Source: an uncultured Bacteroidales bacterium | Lineage (GTDB): Bacteria; Bacteroidota; Bacteroidia; Bacteroidales; Paludibacteraceae | Direction: 5' to 3' | Assembly: GCA_946534715.1 (NCBI GenBank) | Contig: CAMNCW010000048.1 | Coordinates: 1-64,000 of the forward strand | DNA: 64,000 nt | Shown: piece after piece, positions 1 to 8,814 of the stretch | Layout: each line of letters opens with the position of its first letter | Numbering within the stretch: the stretch's first letter is position 1 | Notes under the pieces: generated by a model | What the model was told of the DNA's origin: nothing | Seen by the model: the letters and a program-made list of their open reading frames with translations, nothing else | Database searches by the model: none | Made by a program: the position numbers and the translations under genes

Positions 1-1
1 T

Positions 2-3000
2 AGCGATGATGATTTTTATTATACGATAGATGATATTAGTTATACAAATCTATCAAAGAATAAGAAGTATAATAGTTTGGATAGTTTGGTGCGTTTTAAT
101 CCTGATAATAAGCAGATCACGGCTCTTAATGCAGGAACAGCAAAGATTACCTTCCATCAGAGGGAAACGCGTATTTACAATGCAGTCAGTCAGTCGTTTA
201 ACGTGGCGGTGGCAAAGCATACAAATACGATTTATGTGAATGGAAACGCGGAGTATAGTTCGACGATGTACATGGATCGGGATCATGATGCTATTGTGCT
301 GACAGCGACGAATACGGACTATACTAATTACCCTGTTACGATATCACAAACGGCAGCAGAGGGAGAAGTGTCGTACGACTACAATACAAGCACTCGTACG
401 GTGAGTGTTTCCTCTCATCAATATTTATCTACCGCTACATGGCGTATGCAACAAGAGGAGAACTATAAATATCAGGCAGGAGATAATACGTTTAGTGTAG
501 AAGTTGTGCGCGCACCAGAGGCAACGGATTGCTATGTTGCATATCAGCCTTGGACTAAAAAAGGGGATTACGAAGGTCATGTCTATTATGACGGAACCGA
601 AGATCCTATCGCTTTGAGTGGTCCTGGTGATTTGTTGTATTTTGATGGTGCAACAGATGGAGCATGTGTAAGTCCTGGTTTTACAATTCAATTTTCTACA
701 AACGGTCGCGACTACACAGAAGAAACGAGTATGTCTTTAACAAATTCTACAACTTATCGTTCATATGGTCCTTATAAACTGCCGGATGGAACAACGCATA
801 TTCGTTTTAATGGTGATGGAACAGAAGATAAATACCATAGAAATCTTCGTGTAACACGTAAAACTTATTTGAATGCTGATGCTATAACTATCAATCGTAC
901 ATCCACTGACAACCCGGTTTATCCTTCTGAAGGAACGGGTGTGGGATCGCTGACTGTCAATTATTCTATTGCTAATGGAGGGGATTTGAAGATTTCAAAT
1001 GACAATCCTAAATTTACTTTAAGTCAGAACACTATTAGTGGCGTGGATTGTACAACTGGAACGGCGGATATTAATATTCAATATAACTCTGCCGTAGCAG
1101 GTGAGGATGTGGCGCAGTTAGTGATCTACAATGATGTATATCGCAGAGAAGTAACCGTTACCGGTGTATGTGTTAAGCATGATCAGTCCGGAGCGTGGAA
1201 AGAGAATATCGGGAAACTGCAATTGGGCACGAAGGTAGGTAAGCCGTTCCGTTCGACCATGAGCGGCAGTTATGGTGTGGTATATACATCGTCCGATGCA
1301 ACAAAAGTTGCGATAAGTGCAAGTGGTGACACGCTTATAGCAAATGCCGTCGGAACGGCACGCATTTATGCAGAAGTACGCGGCGATGAGAACTATTACG
1401 CTATACGTGATTCGATAGACATCACGGTAACAACGGATTATGTACAATATATTGTATGGAATCAGGATAGCGAATTACGCCGTTTGAAGTTAGGCGATGC
1501 TAACTTTGTGATGAACGCCTATGCGACATCGGATTTGGATGAGTGCTCGACCAATGGTCCGGATGCCGAAAGTCCGCGTACGGTTACATATACCAGTAAT
1601 AGACCGACGGTTGTAGAAGTAGTAAACGGCAACGAATTGAGAATTGTGGGTGTCGGAACAGCAATAGTGCTTGCGAGTGTAGAAGAAGGCGAAGACGCCG
1701 ATGGTCATAGTTATATTGAAGCCGAATTGGCGAAAGAAGTAGTTGTTCGTGATCCGAATGCTCCGTGTGGTGCTGATGAGATATATAGCCGTCCCGATGA
1801 AACGCGTTTGGATCATCAGAGCGGTGATAGATATTCAAGCGAATTTAGTTTCGGAGGAAAAGAACCAGGGTTGTATTCTGTAGTATATAAGGGAGAGAAA
1901 GGCAATAATAAAGAACCCGAGGGTACGGTTTATGTAGAACAATATATAGGAGACTCTTGGAGAGTAGCCGGTTCCGGCACAATAGAGGTGAAGGGCCGGT
2001 ATGATACTATTCGTGGCACGCTGGAACGAACTGCCACCAAAATCCGTATTAGAACAAATGGTAAGGGACACCACTATTTCAAAGAAATCTCGGTACTGCG
2101 CGCTAAGTATATAGAAGTAGTAGAGAGTGCTATTGTGAAAGATACTCTTGCGTTCTCCAGCTATATTGGCACGCCACAAGCAAAAGATGTAGAAGTACGC
2201 TGGTCGGATTCGCGCAACGATATACTATTGAATTTGCCAGAAGGAGCTCCTTTTACTCTCAGTTCGGAAGATATTGCAGCAGACTGTAACGGTATTGATA
2301 CGGTGGATTTGCGAATCACGTTCAATACAATGGTAAGTCAAACGGATAGTTGCTACAACCTTGTACTAACAGACGGCGTGACAACAAAGACGATTGTGCT
2401 CAAAGCGACAGCAACCGCAGATGAAGTAACGTTTGGTAGCGACGGAGATTGGACGGAGAATGATGAAAACTGGTCGAGAGTGCCGAATGAGAATACAACT
2501 GCGACTATTGCCAGCAATGTGAATGTGACGATTTCGACAGAAGTAGAGGTATATAGTTTGATTGTAGAGGAAGCGGCAACGGTGACCGTAACTCCGACCG
2601 GAGGTTTGACCATTGGTGCAGGCGGTATCATCGGCGCAGCAAAAGACAATATAAAGATACAAGTATCAACAGCCGGCGCGACGAAAGGTGAATCGGGCTA
2701 TGTGCGCATCAGTCCAGAATACAAAGGCGAGATGCCCAAAGCTACGATAGAGACCTATACCAAGGGATATTTGAATTCATCAACCGGAGTCGTAACATGG
2801 CAATATATGGGTTCTCCGATATCGGGAGATACCGCAGCAAGCAAAGTGTTCGGAGCGAAGACATTCATCTATACCTGGGACGAGAGCCAAGGCAAATGGG
2901 TGAACAAGAAATCCAAAATGAAATTAGAGCCGTTCAAGGGCTATGCCGTTTCACAATCAATAGAAGCGGGCGGTAAGAAGATCACGTATGACGGTCAGTT

Positions 3001-3985
3001 GGTGGATGTGCGCGACTCGGTTGTAATACCTTTGCAATACACGGAGAGTTCAAAGGCAGCAGGATGTAATGTGATAGCCAATAGTTTTGCGGCTCCGATA
3101 GATATATCCCGTCTGACGCCGGCTGATTTCTCGGACGGAGTGGAGGCAACTGTCAACCTGTTCAACACCGGTTCTCTGTCGGATATTGAGAATTGTGTCA
3201 GGGCCGGTTCTGTGAACGTGGCAGCCGCCGGACAATACCTGTCCATTCCAGTGAGCAGCGCCAAGAGGATGTACTCGTTAGAGAGCTATCCGATAGTTAT
3301 TCCTCCGATGCAGGGATTCTATGTGAACACCAATAAAGCCGGATCGTTGACATTGAATTATGAACGGTTGGTATGGAATGCAGATTATGAGAAGTATGGC
3401 AATCAGCCGCTCCGTTCTCCGAAACGTGCCGCACAAGCAGAAGACGAAGAAGAGGATGAGTTGAGCGGAACGCTGAAAGTGACGCTGCTTACCGAATCGG
3501 GATTGGATCATATGTACCTGTTAGAATCGCCGACAAATATGCCGGAATATGAGAACGGTTATGACGCCAAGAAGATCATGAGCGGTGACCTGAACGTCTT
3601 TGCCGTAGAGGAAGAAGATCAGTTGGCTGTTGATGCGACGAACAGCATCGCGGGCACGAAGATTGGTGTGCGCACGGGCGATGAAACGGAATACAAGATG
3701 ACTTTCAGCAAACTGAACAGCGAGGTTGGTTTGTCGCTCAGAGATAAAGAACTCGGTTTGGAGATTGCTATTTACGAGGGCACGGAATATATATTCTATG
3801 CCGAGCCGAACGAAGTGATATCCGAGCGTTTTGAGATCGTGGAGCGTTTTGGCGCGCCGAACGTGACTACCGGAAATGATGGTGTCGGCGCAGATGTGAA
3901 CGCGCAGAAGTTTATTAAGGATAATAGTCTGTATATATACAAAGACGGCGTGCTGTTTAACGCTCTGGGCGAGCGGGTACGCTAA
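2..3985 (+). CDS. Large secreted surface protein with Ig-like (BIG2-type) repeats, 5' end outside window
   Basis: The frame is open from base 2, so the gene begins upstream; the first TTG at 77 is not a credible start. At least two BIG2-like modules are visible, recognisable by 'YTSSDATKVAISASGDTLIA' (about 1.26-1.35 kb) and 'YTSNRPTVVEVV' (about 1.59-1.63 kb), each followed by a GxG/VGTA turn. The C-terminal third resembles the Bacteroidales pattern of 'GYAVSQ', 'NVIANSFAAPIDIS' and 'IPPMQGFYV'. The protein ends in 'SLYIYKDGVLFNALGERVR', a motif shared with the surface protein at 40985-42991, possibly a sorting or anchoring signal. It is probably exported, and possibly a type IX secretion substrate given gldD in this window; that is inference. 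The small Cys-rich gene follows closely. The precise ligand or function is not recognisable. Confidence 0.85.
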   Translation, partial: SDDDFYYTIDDISYTNLSKNKKYNSLDSLVRFNPDNKQITALNAGTAKITFHQRETRIYNAVSQSFNVAVAKHTNTIYVNGNAEYSSTMYMDRDHDAIVLTATNTDYTNYPVTISQTAAEGEVSYDYNTSTRTVSVSSHQYLSTATWRMQQEENYKYQAGDNTFSVEVVRAPEATDCYVAYQPWTKKGDYEGHVYYDGTEDPIALSGPGDLLYFDGATDGACVSPGFTIQFSTNGRDYTEETSMSLTNSTTYRSYGPYKLPDGTTHIRFNGDGTEDKYHRNLRVTRKTYLNADAITINRTSTDNPVYPSEGTGVGSLTVNYSIANGGDLKISNDNPKFTLSQNTISGVDCTTGTADINIQYNSAVAGEDVAQLVIYNDVYRREVTVTGVCVKHDQSGAWKENIGKLQLGTKVGKPFRSTMSGSYGVVYTSSDATKVAISASGDTLIANAVGTARIYAEVRGDENYYAIRDSIDITVTTDYVQYIVWNQDSELRRLKLGDANFVMNAYATSDLDECSTNGPDAESPRTVTYTSNRPTVVEVVNGNELRIVGVGTAIVLASVEEGEDADGHSYIEAELAKEVVVRDPNAPCGADEIYSRPDETRLDHQSGDRYSSEFSFGGKEPGLYSVVYKGEKGNNKEPEGTVYVEQYIGDSWRVAGSGTIEVKGRYDTIRGTLERTATKIRIRTNGKGHHYFKEISVLRAKYIEVVESAIVKDTLAFSSYIGTPQAKDVEVRWSDSRNDILLNLPEGAPFTLSSEDIAADCNGIDTVDLRITFNTMVSQTDSCYNLVLTDGVTTKTIVLKATATADEVTFGSDGDWTENDENWSRVPNENTTATIASNVNVTISTEVEVYSLIVEEAATVTVTPTGGLTIGAGGIIGAAKDNIKIQVSTAGATKGESGYVRISPEYKGEMPKATIETYTKGYLNSSTGVVTWQYMGSPISGDTAASKVFGAKTFIYTWDESQGKWVNKKSKMKLEPFKGYAVSQSIEAGGKKITYDGQLVDVRDSVVIPLQYTESSKAAGCNVIANSFAAPIDISRLTPADFSDGVEATVNLFNTGSLSDIENCVRAGSVNVAAAGQYLSIPVSSAKRMYSLESYPIVIPPMQGFYVNTNKAGSLTLNYERLVWNADYEKYGNQPLRSPKRAAQAEDEEEDELSGTLKVTLLTESGLDHMYLLESPTNMPEYENGYDAKKIMSGDLNVFAVEEEDQLAVDATNSIAGTKIGVRTGDETEYKMTFSKLNSEVGLSLRDKELGLEIAIYEGTEYIFYAEPNEVISERFEIVERFGAPNVTTGNDGVGADVNAQKFIKDNSLYIYKDGVLFNALGERVR

Positions 3986-4065
3986 GGTGAATTGCCGGAA
4001 TGCAATTCTTAACCCGCAAGGGGTACGATTATTCCGGACAACACGAAAAAGAAAGGATAAAAGGT

Positions 4066-4671
4066 TTGAAAAAGATTGTAAGTGTATTAATATGCTTGTT
4101 GTGCGTGGCTGGTGCCTATGCGGTGACGTACGGTAGTTCGTACCGAGGCACCGGGCGCAGCAGTTATGTAGCAACGGGGTATCACTCGGCGGCTACAGGA
4201 TTAAGCCATGCGCCGGCAGCGACCATGCGGTCAACGAGCAGCGCCGGGTATAGCGCGGGTTATGCGCGCACGGCGCCAGCGAAGAGCAGCATGACGGTAA
4301 TGCCGGTGCAAGGGTTGTACACGTCGGCTTCGGCTGTGCGCGGTGGAGTGACGACAGGTGGCAGAAAAAGCGCAGGTGCTCCTACGAGAAAGAGTGTGAA
4401 CTCCGACCCCGGCGTGCCGGATCCACCGCTACCGGAATGCGGATGTTATTGGTATTGGGATGAGGAGAGCGATCAATGGAAATGTACTAACTGCGGATGT
4501 AAGTACACATGGGAAGAGTTGTATGAATTGGAAGGAACGTGTGGTTGTGACGATCCTTGCGATTGCCCGATCGGCGATGGAGCCGATGTGTTGGTGATGA
4601 TGTTCGCGCTGGCGCTCGCCTATGGTATCCACGGAGTATGGAAAGCAAAGAAAGAGGCTATTGAGGGATGA
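4066..4671 (+). CDS. Small secreted Cys-rich protein with C-terminal membrane segment
   Basis: I chose the TTG at 4066 because it puts a clean signal peptide (KKIVSVLICLLCVAGAYA) at the N-terminus; an ATG at 4000 would add 22 unconvincing residues. After the signal comes a Ser/Gly/Tyr/Ala-rich region, then a compact block with ten cysteines from 'CGCYWYWDEE' to 'CGCDDPCDCP', and finally 'PIGDGADVLVMMFALALAYG', a membrane segment followed by basic residues. A similar P-I-G-x-x ... membrane ... basic tail occurs in the N-terminal part of the product at 40985-42991. Proteins of this layout often accompany large surface proteins in Bacteroidales, and here the gene lies just downstream of one. The Cys block could bind metal or form disulfides. 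No function is recognised. Confidence 0.7.
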   Translation: MKKIVSVLICLLCVAGAYAVTYGSSYRGTGRSSYVATGYHSAATGLSHAPAATMRSTSSAGYSAGYARTAPAKSSMTVMPVQGLYTSASAVRGGVTTGGRKSAGAPTRKSVNSDPGVPDPPLPECGCYWYWDEESDQWKCTNCGCKYTWEELYELEGTCGCDDPCDCPIGDGADVLVMMFALALAYGIHGVWKAKKEAIEG

Positions 4672-4793
4672 GAAAGATACCGGCATACTATGCCGGACAA
4701 TGGACGTTGATGAGAGACAAAATCCAAAGAAATAATTTGCCATTTTCGGACAAAATCCAAACAAATAATGCTACAAAGGCGTAAAATCAGAGG

Positions 4794-4825
4794 AAAATCA
4801 CATTATTTTGTGATTTTTCTTGTTT
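4794..4825 (+). terminator. Rho-independent terminator
   Basis: A 9-bp stem AAAATCACA / TGTGATTTT with a 6-nt loop is followed by TCTTGTTT. It lies between the convergent Cys-rich gene and DUF4861 gene and could serve both strands. A second perfect hairpin (CCGGCATA / TATGCCGG) lies at 4680-4696, just after the stop codon, but lacks a T-run. Confidence 0.55.
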
Positions 4826-4841
4826 ACGTCAAAAAAAGTAG

Positions 4842-4849
4842 TACCTTTG
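4842..4849 (+). promoter_or_regulatory. Bacteroidota -7 box without an evident downstream gene
   Basis: TACCTTTG followed by TACCC is the same string seen at the promoters at 45748 and 47343. On the plus strand the next annotated gene (DUF4861) is antisense, so this promoter would make an antisense RNA or is a relic. Confidence 0.4.
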
Positions 4850-4879
4850 TACCCAAAATCACAAAATAGAAATAGTCTC

Positions 4880-5986
4880 TTATTTGAGTTTCTTTGCCCA
4901 ACGGCGGAGATAGGTGAACCATTCCTCGGCAGTTGTTGCTACGGAGTGGTTTTCTTTGGTAGCTCCGCAACAGGTGAGGTAGAAATGACAAGTATAGTTG
5001 ATAGTTGAAAGTTGATAGTTGATAGAAGTTTGAGAGTTAATAGTTTTTAGTAGACAGAGGTTGTTCTGCTTGTCGTGGACGGGAGTGCCGGCATATGGAT
5101 GAGGGATGAAGACACCGAGACCGACGGTCTCTTTGGCGAACTTGGCACTGTCATTCACGGGCCAATCGGTTCCCCAAGAAGTTAAGAGAATGCCGTTGGG
5201 TAGAATAATAGTAATGGTGTCTTTTCCTCCCTTAGCAGGGATCGTCTGCACGCCGGTACAAAGGCCTTCAACGGGAGAAGAGCAGAAGACATCGCAGCGC
5301 ATATCGCGGTGACCTGCTTGCATGGTATATTGGACGGAGAGGTCCAGACCATGTTTAGCTTCGCTTGTTTGAGAGTTTGACGGACTCTGTCCGTTAGTTT
5401 GAAGGTTTGATGGTTGCCAATCTTTGATAGCGACTTCAATGGTGGCGGAGTTGCGGGATTGAGACACGATACGTTCGCTGCGCTCGCCGACATTCTCAAA
5501 ATGAACCATCTTCTTGCCGTTCCAGTACTTGACCGAGCCGACACCTACAGTACCGGAGACGCGGAGAATATCATCGCCGTAGCCCTCAGCTAAGAGACTG
5601 TCATTGGGGTACCAATAACTTTGGGCAAGCTCAAGTTGTGGCTTGCGTTTGCAATAAGGATCGATGGTCTGTTTCTTGTCGAAATAGATGCGGTATGCCA
5701 TGAGCTCGGACTCAACGGCTACGCCGTGGTGGTGAAGCGAATGGTAAGTATCTTCCTTCTCATCGGTTGATTTCCATTCCGTGACGGGATAGCAATGACG
5801 CATTTTCTTGCCTTCATAGAGAACGGCATAACCCTCTTTGGTTGAATCGGCAGGAGTACCGATTCGCCAGAAAGAGGTTGCTACCCGCGGGCTACAACCC
5901 GCGAGTAGGAATAGCGGAAGTGAGATCACGAGATCACGTGACCACGAGACCACGACAGATTTTATTGAATTAGTTAATCTTAACAT
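4880..5986 (-). CDS. DUF4861-family lipoprotein (pectin utilisation context)
   Basis: The product is 368 residues with a lipobox (LLAGC, Cys31), so a lipoprotein is expected. The body resembles DUF4861 proteins, which in Bacteroidota sit beside pectin and rhamnogalacturonan enzymes; the upstream neighbour here is a GH28 polygalacturonase whose stop overlaps this start by 17 bp. The biochemical activity of the family is not settled as far as I know. Two internal stretches are repeat-derived: residues 192-209 (bases 5360-5413) and 315-332 (bases 4991-5044). The signal peptide itself is encoded by two further repeats (5881-5957), one of which yields the peptide SRDLVIS also found in the PcrB-TadA linker. 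Family assignment is by recognition, not search. Confidence 0.75.
   Translation of the reverse strand: MLRLTNSIKSVVVSWSRDLVISLPLFLLAGCSPRVATSFWRIGTPADSTKEGYAVLYEGKKMRHCYPVTEWKSTDEKEDTYHSLHHHGVAVESELMAYRIYFDKKQTIDPYCKRKPQLELAQSYWYPNDSLLAEGYGDDILRVSGTVGVGSVKYWNGKKMVHFENVGERSERIVSQSRNSATIEVAIKDWQPSNLQTNGQSPSNSQTSEAKHGLDLSVQYTMQAGHRDMRCDVFCSSPVEGLCTGVQTIPAKGGKDTITIILPNGILLTSWGTDWPVNDSAKFAKETVGLGVFIPHPYAGTPVHDKQNNLCLLKTINSQTSINYQLSTINYTCHFYLTCCGATKENHSVATTAEEWFTYLRRWAKKLK
4991..5044 (-). repeat. In-frame word array inside DUF4861 gene
   Basis: Heptamers of the type ATCAACT and TCAATTA on the minus strand encode residues 315-332 (NSQTSINYQLSTIN). The orientation is opposite to most arrays in the window. 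Confidence 0.75.
5360..5413 (-). repeat. In-frame TTCAAAC array with hairpin inside DUF4861 gene
   Basis: The minus strand reads CAAACCTTCAAAC, then a hairpin ACGGAC-AGA-GTCCGT, then CAAACTCTCAAAC. It encodes 'SNLQTNGQSPSNSQT', related to the SNLQT runs at 37421 and 45934. Confidence 0.75.
5881..5908. repeat. GC-rich palindrome encoding the lipobox region
   Basis: CTACCCGCGGG and CCCGCGAGTAG form an 11-bp arm pair with one mismatch around a short centre. It encodes the lipobox and the residues after it in the DUF4861 lipoprotein. No second copy was seen in this window. Confidence 0.55.
5919..5957 (-). repeat. Word array of GTGATCTC type in signal peptide
   Basis: The minus strand carries CGTGGTCACGTGATCTCGTGATCTC-like units, giving SRDLVIS. 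The same word family forms the linker at 61797-61850. Confidence 0.6.
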
Positions 5987-7508
5987 TTTCTACCGTCGGG
6001 GCAAGCGAGAAAGCTTCGCCTTTTTGGGCTTTGATATTGACGTTATCGATGACGAGACCGTTCGTCTGACGGAAGAGCGCGCCTTCGGTAGCAGAGATAG
6101 TGACGTTGCGCAGGGTCACATTCTGGATCTTCATCTCCGGCAGACCGTTGAAATAGATAGCGCGTTTGATGTTTGCACCTTTGACGTTCTCGATAACGAT
6201 ATTCTTGAATGCCGGTGTCTCTTCGCTAACCTGCGGAGCTTCGGCATTCATGCGTGCAGCGAGTTCTTCTTCGGTCTCCTCGCCTGCGCCTTTACCGCCG
6301 TAGAAGAGGTCAAAGAGCAGACCTTCGTTCGGGATATTAACCATGTTGACACCGTTGATGTAGATATTCTCTACCACACCGCCGCGTCCGCGGGTTGATT
6401 TGAAGCGCAGACCGACATCGGTACCGATATAGAGGTTATTGCGCACTTCGACATTTTTGATACCGCCTGACATCTCCGAACCGCAAACGAAACCTCCGTG
6501 ACCATGATAAACCACGCAATCATCCACTACCACGTTCTCCGTCGGGATACCGCGGTCACGTCCGGGTTTGTCCTTGCCGGACTTCATGCAGATAGCGTCG
6601 TCACCGACATCGAAGGAGCAACGGCTGATCACTACGTTCTTGCAAGACTCTATATCGACACCATCGCCGTTCTGGCTATACCAGGGGTTGCGGACGTTGA
6701 GGTCGCAGAGGATGAGGTTCTCGCAGCACATGGGGTGAAGGTTCCATGCCGGCGAGTTCTCGAAAGTCACGCCCTCGAGGAGGATATTCTTACATCCTAC
6801 AAAATGCAGGAGGACCGGACGGAGGAAAGATTTAACGACCTGCCAGAGGCTGTCATCGGTGATGACGGGCACGTTCTGATCAACGCAATAACTCTGTGCA
6901 AGCAGCGATGCAGAATCCGGGTACCAGATATCGTTGACTACGATGCCGCCTTTCTCTTTGAGGTGTTTCTTCCACTGAGACGGTGCCATTTTGCCTTTCT
7001 TGAGGGGACGCCACCAATCGCCGTTACCGTTGAAAGTGCCGTAACCGGTAATGGCTATGTTCTCTGCGTCAAGGGCGTTGAGCGGAGAGGTGCAACGTTT
7101 GGTCGGGATGCCTTCGAACCACTCATCGTAGATCTCATAGAGATCGAGGTCGTGCGAGAAGACGATAAAAGAGTTCTTTTCGGTGTAGAGACGGACGTTC
7201 GATTTGAGGGTGATAGGTCCGGTGGTGTAGATACCTTCAGGGATGATGACGGTACCGCCTCCGGCAGCCGTACACTCGTCAATGGCTTGCTGGATAGCCG
7301 CGGTAGAGAGTGTCACGCCGGTGTTGTCAGCTCCGTAGTTCAGCACGTTGTACGTGCGACCCGGGAAAGAGGGTAGTTTGACTTTCGGCATGGCGAAAGA
7401 AGCGCCTTTGGTCAGACGGTCGATCTCGCGTTGCGAGGTAGTTTGATACTCAGGCGAACAAGCGCCCAGAACGGCTGCGATGAGCAGCAAGGGGAGAAGC
7501 TTTCTCAT
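5970..7508 (-). CDS. GH28 polygalacturonase-like lipoprotein
   Basis: The 512-residue product has a lipobox (LGAC, Cys17), then the pectate-lyase-like opening 'YNVLNYGADNTG' (about 53-64) and a right-handed beta-helix. GH28 hallmark motifs are present: NGDGVD (280-285), GDD (302-304), GHG (336-338) and RFK (368-370), the last matching RxK. It should hydrolyse galacturonan or rhamnogalacturonan backbones outside the cytoplasm, probably anchored to a membrane. The gene lies 25 bp downstream of ftsW with no visible promoter between, so it appears appended to the cell wall operon, and it overlaps the DUF4861 gene by 17 bp. The exact pectic substrate cannot be told from sequence. Confidence 0.9.
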   Translation of the reverse strand: MRKLLPLLLIAAVLGACSPEYQTTSQREIDRLTKGASFAMPKVKLPSFPGRTYNVLNYGADNTGVTLSTAAIQQAIDECTAAGGGTVIIPEGIYTTGPITLKSNVRLYTEKNSFIVFSHDLDLYEIYDEWFEGIPTKRCTSPLNALDAENIAITGYGTFNGNGDWWRPLKKGKMAPSQWKKHLKEKGGIVVNDIWYPDSASLLAQSYCVDQNVPVITDDSLWQVVKSFLRPVLLHFVGCKNILLEGVTFENSPAWNLHPMCCENLILCDLNVRNPWYSQNGDGVDIESCKNVVISRCSFDVGDDAICMKSGKDKPGRDRGIPTENVVVDDCVVYHGHGGFVCGSEMSGGIKNVEVRNNLYIGTDVGLRFKSTRGRGGVVENIYINGVNMVNIPNEGLLFDLFYGGKGAGEETEEELAARMNAEAPQVSEETPAFKNIVIENVKGANIKRAIYFNGLPEMKIQNVTLRNVTISATEGALFRQTNGLVIDNVNIKAQKGEAFSLAPTVENVKIN

Positions 7509-7533
7509 GATATATTAAATTAAAAATTAAATA

Positions 7534-8769
7534 TTATTCTAATGTAACAATAGGTGCATCTTCCTGACTTTGTGTGATGGATTCGTTGAAGCGGTCCCGG
7601 AGGAGCAGTTGTTCACGGCTGACGCCCATCATAATTCCAAAATAGACCGATGTGATGATCACCGACGTACCTCCTTTGCTGATGAGCGGCAGGGGCTGAC
7701 CGGTGACCGGTCCGAGTCCGACTGCTACGAGCATGGAGATGAGTGCCTGACAAGTGATCATGAGCGCTAAGCCCATCGTCATGAGCATCGCCGGCATGTC
7801 GGAATAGCGCGATGAGACATAGCATGCGCGGAAGAGGACGGCGAGATAGAGGAAAATCAGGAAAATAGCCCCGATAACCCCGGACTCTTCCACGATGATG
7901 GCAAAGATATAATCAGCAAAAGCCAAAGGCAGATAATCGCGCTCTTTGCTGTTCCCCGGCAACACACCGAGAGGTGATGTGCCTCCTCTCGCAATAGCTA
8001 CCGCAGCATAGACCTCCTGGATATTATCATCGGTGAGGGTATATTTATCGCTATCGTCATCGGCAAAATGGTGGTCTATACGACTGACCCACGTAGTAGC
8101 ACGTTTGAACGGTCCGCCCATCTTGACTCCCGGTCGCACAAATGCGAACTCAACCACCGCATAGCCGATCACTAACGCGATGATAGCAATTCCCACGATG
8201 GAGAGGGTGTATTGCCAAGGTATGCGCGCCAAGATCCAGAGGCAGAAGATGATGAGCCCGATAAGGACGGCGGTGGAGAGGTTAGACGCCATGATTGGTA
8301 ACATGACGACACCGGCGATGATCAGTGTGCGGAAGAAATACTTGCGTTTGTCCTCTTCCGTCCGGATACGCGACAACTGGTCCGCTATGACGATGATGAG
8401 ACTGAGTTTCGCTAATTCCGAGGGCTGAAAAGTGATGCCGGCGATACGAAGCCATCTGGAGGCGCCATTGACTGTCACCACCAAGGGGTTACCCGGAATT
8501 ATCGTGGAATAGACGAGTAGGGTACTGACTGCCAGCAACAGGTACCCGCCAAGGCGTACCCAGTATGACGGGATATACTGTATTCCGAATGCAGCGATGA
8601 TGCCCACCACGATGAAGAACATCTGTTGACCGATGGGACCAAGTGCCGAGTGACGGGAATAGACCAGCGTAGAGGACGCCGAGAATAGGGCGATGATGGC
8701 TACCACTATCAGGGCGATAAACAAACCCCAGAAGGTGCGGTCAATATTTCTAAGATTGATTTTAGGCAC
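7534..8769 (-). CDS. ftsW: FtsW, SEDS peptidoglycan glycosyltransferase of division
   Basis: The 411-residue polytopic protein carries the SEDS signatures 'GASRWL', 'QPSELAKL', 'ADYIFAIIVEESG' (the Asp lies in the region of the catalytic Asp of SEDS polymerases) and 'PLPLISKGGTS'. It polymerises septal glycan with its partner transpeptidase FtsI, encoded in the same operon. I call FtsW rather than RodA from its position after murD. The start is GTG at 8767-8769, directly preceded by an AATTATC word array in the gap to murD. The usual next genes murG, murC, ftsQ, ftsA and ftsZ do not follow; murG is at 39846 on the other strand and the others are outside the window. Confidence 0.93.
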   Translation of the reverse strand: MPKINLRNIDRTFWGLFIALIVVAIIALFSASSTLVYSRHSALGPIGQQMFFIVVGIIAAFGIQYIPSYWVRLGGYLLLAVSTLLVYSTIIPGNPLVVTVNGASRWLRIAGITFQPSELAKLSLIIVIADQLSRIRTEEDKRKYFFRTLIIAGVVMLPIMASNLSTAVLIGLIIFCLWILARIPWQYTLSIVGIAIIALVIGYAVVEFAFVRPGVKMGGPFKRATTWVSRIDHHFADDDSDKYTLTDDNIQEVYAAVAIARGGTSPLGVLPGNSKERDYLPLAFADYIFAIIVEESGVIGAIFLIFLYLAVLFRACYVSSRYSDMPAMLMTMGLALMITCQALISMLVAVGLGPVTGQPLPLISKGGTSVIITSVYFGIMMGVSREQLLLRDRFNESITQSQEDAPIVTLE

Positions 8770-8773
8770 TTAA

Positions 8774-8814
8774 AATTATCAATTATCAATTGTCAATTAT
8801 CAATTATCAATTAT
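8774..8814. repeat. Heptamer array (AATTATC/AATTGTC) between murD and ftsW
   Basis: Five or more consecutive heptamers fill the whole 41-bp gap, ending four bases before the ftsW GTG start and overlapping the murD stop codon. Confidence 0.9.

Noticed and set aside
4680..4696. CCGGCATA/TATGCCGG hairpin as the main terminator
   Set aside because: It has no T-run; the hairpin at 4794 is better. It could be a repeat or a processing site.
4820..5008. Small plus-strand gene after the orphan promoter
   Set aside because: Its codons are antisense to DUF4861 and show no signal peptide or family features.
6498..7376. Antisense frame opposite GH28
   Set aside because: GH28 catalytic motifs are all on the minus strand; the other frame has no start context or family.
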